Assembly: GCF_008065375.1 (NCBI RefSeq)
Contig: NZ_VJYI01000005.1
Location: forward strand, 124,001-188,000
From: Nonomuraea sp. SYSU D8015
GTDB taxonomy: Bacteria; Actinomycetota; Actinomycetes; Streptosporangiales; Streptosporangiaceae
DNA length: 64,000 nucleotides
Direction of reading: 5' to 3'
The translations under genes were made by a program, and so were the position numbers. Below, one piece after another: positions 61,751 through 64,000 of this stretch. Below the pieces are notes generated by a model, which saw only the letters and a program-made list of their open reading frames with translations, was not told where the DNA came from and searched no databases. Positions within the stretch are counted from its first letter, which is position 1, and each line of letters begins with the position of its first letter.

Positions 61751-61912
61751 TCATGTCCGCCCCTCTCTGGGCCCCGTGGCGCAGGGGGACGGCTGCACGG
61801 CCGGAGCGGGTTGGGTGGTCGCGAAGATCACGCCCGCGGCGGCGAGGAGGCTGCCCGTCACGACGAGGACGCCAAAGATCAGTTTTGTGACCCTTGGTGA
61901 AAAGCTCCTCAC
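61751..61912 (-). CDS. Small single-helix membrane protein, possibly leaderless
   Basis: A 53-residue protein from GTG 61912: basic start RSFSPRVTK, one hydrophobic helix (LIFGVLVVTGSLLAAAGVIF), then a short Thr/Pro-rich tail with one cysteine. There is no ribosome-binding site, but GATACC lies 5 bases upstream, the right distance for a leaderless mRNA with its start at the codon. The pattern of signal-anchor and tail argues for a real gene over chance. Function unknown. Confidence 0.55.
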   Translation of the reverse strand: MRSFSPRVTKLIFGVLVVTGSLLAAAGVIFATTQPAPAVQPSPCATGPREGRT

Positions 61913-61950
61913 GTTTGGGTATCACAGCACAGATTCATCCTCCGCATGAC

Positions 61951-62898
61951 TCATTTGGCGGAAAGCGCCGCCCACGCGTCCGAGACGATGTCGCGCAACG
62001 CCGGCCGCTCGGCTTTCCAGCCCAGCTCACGCTGGATCTTCGCGGACGAGGCGACCAGCACGGCCGGATCTCCGGGACGGCGCTCGCCCACGACGGCCGG
62101 GATCTCGTGGCCGGTGACCTCGCGGCAGACCGAGATCACCTCCTGCACGGTGAACCCGCTGCCGCTGCCCAGGTTGTAGATCTTGTGCTCGCCCGGCGTG
62201 ATGGCCTCCAGCGCCAGCAGGTGCGCCCGCGCCAGGTCGGCCACGTGGATGTAGTCGCGCACGCAGGTTCCGTCCGGCGTGGGGTAGTCGTTGCCGAACA
62301 CGCTCACCGACGCGCGCTCGCCGGTGGCGACCTTCAGCACGTTGGGGATGAGATGGGTCTCGACGGTGTGCCGCTCGCGGAAGCGGCCGTAGGCGCCGGC
62401 CACGTTGAAGTAGCGCAGGCTCACCGCGCCGAGCCCGCGGATGCGCGCGTACGCGCTCAGCGCGGTGTCCACGGCCAGCTTGGAGGCGCCGTAGGGGTTG
62501 GTCGGGCGCGTCGGGTCGTCCTCCTGGATCGGGGAGCGCTCGGGCTCCCCGTACGTGGCCGCGGTCGAGGAGAACACGATCCTGCCCACGCCCTTGTCGC
62601 GCATCGCGTCGAGCAGCGCCAGCGTGCCGCCGAGGTTGTTGGCCCAGTAGAGCCCCGGCTTCTCGACCGACTCGCCCACCAGGGACTTGGCCGCGAAGTG
62701 CAGCACCGCGTCCACGCCGTCGAGCGCGGCGCCGGCGTCGGAAATGTCGGATTGGACAAAACGGGCACCCTCTGGGACGGCGTCCTGATGCCCGGTCGAC
62801 AGGTCGTCGAGTACGGTCACGTCGTGTCCCGCCTCGATGAGCTGCGCCGCGACCACGCTGCCGACGTATCCGGCCCCTCCGGTGACCAGCAATCTCAT
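61951..62898 (-). CDS. galE: UDP-glucose 4-epimerase
   Basis: A 315-residue enzyme interconverting UDP-glucose and UDP-galactose. GGAGYVG is at residues 7-13; FAAKSLVGESVEKP, FSSTAATYGEP, NPYGASK with the catalytic Tyr and Lys, and SLRYFNVAGAYG are canonical. It ends with RPGDPAVLVASSAKIQRELGW. ATG 62898 has AGGAG 5 bases upstream. This is the more typical of the two epimerases in the window. It supplies galactose for the envelope. Confidence 0.94.
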   Translation of the reverse strand: MRLLVTGGAGYVGSVVAAQLIEAGHDVTVLDDLSTGHQDAVPEGARFVQSDISDAGAALDGVDAVLHFAAKSLVGESVEKPGLYWANNLGGTLALLDAMRDKGVGRIVFSSTAATYGEPERSPIQEDDPTRPTNPYGASKLAVDTALSAYARIRGLGAVSLRYFNVAGAYGRFRERHTVETHLIPNVLKVATGERASVSVFGNDYPTPDGTCVRDYIHVADLARAHLLALEAITPGEHKIYNLGSGSGFTVQEVISVCREVTGHEIPAVVGERRPGDPAVLVASSAKIQRELGWKAERPALRDIVSDAWAALSAK

Positions 62899-62984
62899 GT
62901 GTGCTCCTGTTCAAATATGTTTGATTTTGTAGGGCTTGCCCATCAGCATACGCTGGAAACTCCACGAGTACGCTGCCAACCACC

Positions 62985-64000
62985 ATGTTTGACACCGTCG
63001 CGGCCAACATCGCCCTGGTCCTGCTCTTCATCCTGATCGGGGGCTTCTTCGCCGCCGCCGAGATCGCGCTGGTGTCCCTCAGGGACAGCCAGGTGCGCAA
63101 GCTCGCCGTCCGGGGCCGCCGGGGCGAGCGCGTGGCCAAGCTCGCCCGCGATCCCAACCGCTTCCTGTCCGCCGTGCAGATCGGCGTGACCGTGGCCACC
63201 ATGCTGTCGGCCGCGTTCGGCGCCGACCGGCTGGCCGCGCAGCTCGTGCCCGTGCTCGAAGGGTGGCGCGTGCCCGGGGCCGTGTCTCCCGTGCTCGCGC
63301 TCGTGCTCGTGACGCTGGCCATCTCGTACGTGTCGCTCGTTCTCGGCGAGCTCGCGCCCAAGCGCCTGGCCCTGCAGCGGGCCGAGGGGCTGTCGCTGGT
63401 CGTGGCACCCTTCCTGGACTCGATCGCCACCCTGTCGCGCCCGATCATCTGGATGCTGTCGAAGTCCAGCGACGTCATCGTCAGGCTGCTCGGCGGCAAC
63501 CCGGCGGCCGACCGCGAGGAGGTCACCACCGAGGAACTGCGCGAGATGGTCGTCGGGCACACCGAACTGACCGCCGACGAGCGAAAGGTCATCGCCGAGG
63601 TCTTCGCCGCCGGCAAACGGCAGCTCAGAGAGGTGATGCTGCCGCGTACCGAGGTCGATTTCATGGAGGCCGACACGCCCCTCGCCGAGGCGGCCCGGCT
63701 GGCCGCCACGCTCCCGCACTCCCGCTTCCCCGTCTACCGCGAGTCATACGACGAGGTCATCGGCTTCGTCCACGTACGCGACCTGCTCGATCCCGAGCTC
63801 GCCGGCCGCACGGAGCCGATCAGCGCGGTCGTGCCCATCCGCGCCGCCAAGTTCGTGCCCGCCTCCAAACGCCTGCTCAGCACGCTCAACGAGATGCGCG
63901 ACGAGGGCCAGCACCTGGCCATCGTGGTGGACGAATACGGCGGCACGGCCGGCATCGTCACCATGGAAGACCTCGTCGAGGAGCTGATCGGCGACATCAG
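62985..64000 (+). CDS. CNNM/CorC-type hemolysin family membrane protein, 3' end outside window
   Basis: The frame is open from ATG 62985 to the end of the window, 338 codons. The N-terminal DUF21/CNNM domain has GGFFAAAEIALVSLRDSQVR and several membrane helices (ALVLVTLAISYVSLVLGELAPKR in part). A pair of CBS domains begins at MLPRTEVDFMEAD and continues FPVYRESYDEVIGFVHVRDLLD and AIVVDEYGGTAGIVTMEDL. Family members move Mg2+ or Co2+ or regulate their transport. The C-terminal CorC domain lies beyond the window. Divergent from galE. Confidence 0.9.
   Translation, partial: MFDTVAANIALVLLFILIGGFFAAAEIALVSLRDSQVRKLAVRGRRGERVAKLARDPNRFLSAVQIGVTVATMLSAAFGADRLAAQLVPVLEGWRVPGAVSPVLALVLVTLAISYVSLVLGELAPKRLALQRAEGLSLVVAPFLDSIATLSRPIIWMLSKSSDVIVRLLGGNPAADREEVTTEELREMVVGHTELTADERKVIAEVFAAGKRQLREVMLPRTEVDFMEADTPLAEAARLAATLPHSRFPVYRESYDEVIGFVHVRDLLDPELAGRTEPISAVVPIRAAKFVPASKRLLSTLNEMRDEGQHLAIVVDEYGGTAGIVTMEDLVEELIGDI

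Overview
This window is chromosomal DNA from a high-GC actinomycete. Signs of this are the very GC-rich codon use, many GTG and TTG starts, a WhiB regulator, a PspC/LuxR-type two-component module, a GarA-like FHA protein, a eukaryote-like Ser/Thr kinase and the actinobacterial gene order sucC-sucD-DUF6350-purN-purH. The overall content resembles Streptosporangiales such as Nonomuraea, but that genus-level guess is inference only. No rRNA, tRNA, CRISPR array, insertion sequence or prophage was seen.

Layout. 0-6.7 kb: a cell-envelope polymer locus with a truncated family 2 glycosyltransferase, a CDP-alcohol phosphatidyltransferase, a sulfotransferase and, convergently, a GT4 glycosyltransferase coupled to a large GT2/CDP-glycerol glycerophosphotransferase (TagF-like) fusion. 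6.9-11.3 kb: a molybdenum hydroxylase operon in the order coxS-coxL-coxM-coxG, of the form II (AYRGAGR) type. 11.4-15.2 kb: a PspC envelope-stress module made of a small membrane protein, a PspC/toast-rack protein and, divergently, a PspC-histidine kinase with its LuxR-type regulator. An L,D-transpeptidase and a methyltransferase follow. 17.6-25 kb: PcrA/UvrD helicase, PIG-L deacetylase, a VapBC pair, a CPBP protease, WhiB, a Zn-protease lipoprotein and a glutamate-cysteine ligase. 25-27.4 kb: an NDP-sugar epimerase and a secreted protein.

28-35.3 kb is a core-metabolism block: sucCD, the DUF6350 membrane protein, purN and purH. 35.4-49 kb is a carbohydrate and cell-wall turnover region: ROK kinase, a parvulin-like protein, a giant GH38 alpha-mannosidase, folD, a ThDP enzyme, an RpiR/SIS regulator, NagZ and a DigH-like glycosyl hydrolase. 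49.3-62 kb returns to central carbon metabolism: FHA-HTH protein, citrate synthase, a DUF3017 protein, NADP-isocitrate dehydrogenase and malate dehydrogenase. Interspersed are a polysaccharide deacetylase, a pair of membrane beta-propeller proteins and a receptor kinase with an extracellular amino-acid-binding domain. The window ends in galE and a truncated CNNM/CorC-type transporter gene.

The most interesting ideas are these. (1) A one-protein nutrient-sensing receptor kinase sits directly upstream of mdh, with an FHA-HTH protein beside citrate synthase in the same TCA-rich region; this resembles a fused version of the GlnH-GlnX-PknG-GarA circuit. (2) A 28-codon ORF made of two 14-codon repeats couples the alpha-mannosidase gene to the next gene by ATGA overlaps at both ends. 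(3) A 21-codon ORF with a good ribosome-binding site precedes citrate synthase. (4) Two perfect DnaA boxes lie three helical turns apart upstream of folD. (5) A decayed NB-ARC regulator fragment lies downstream of sucD.
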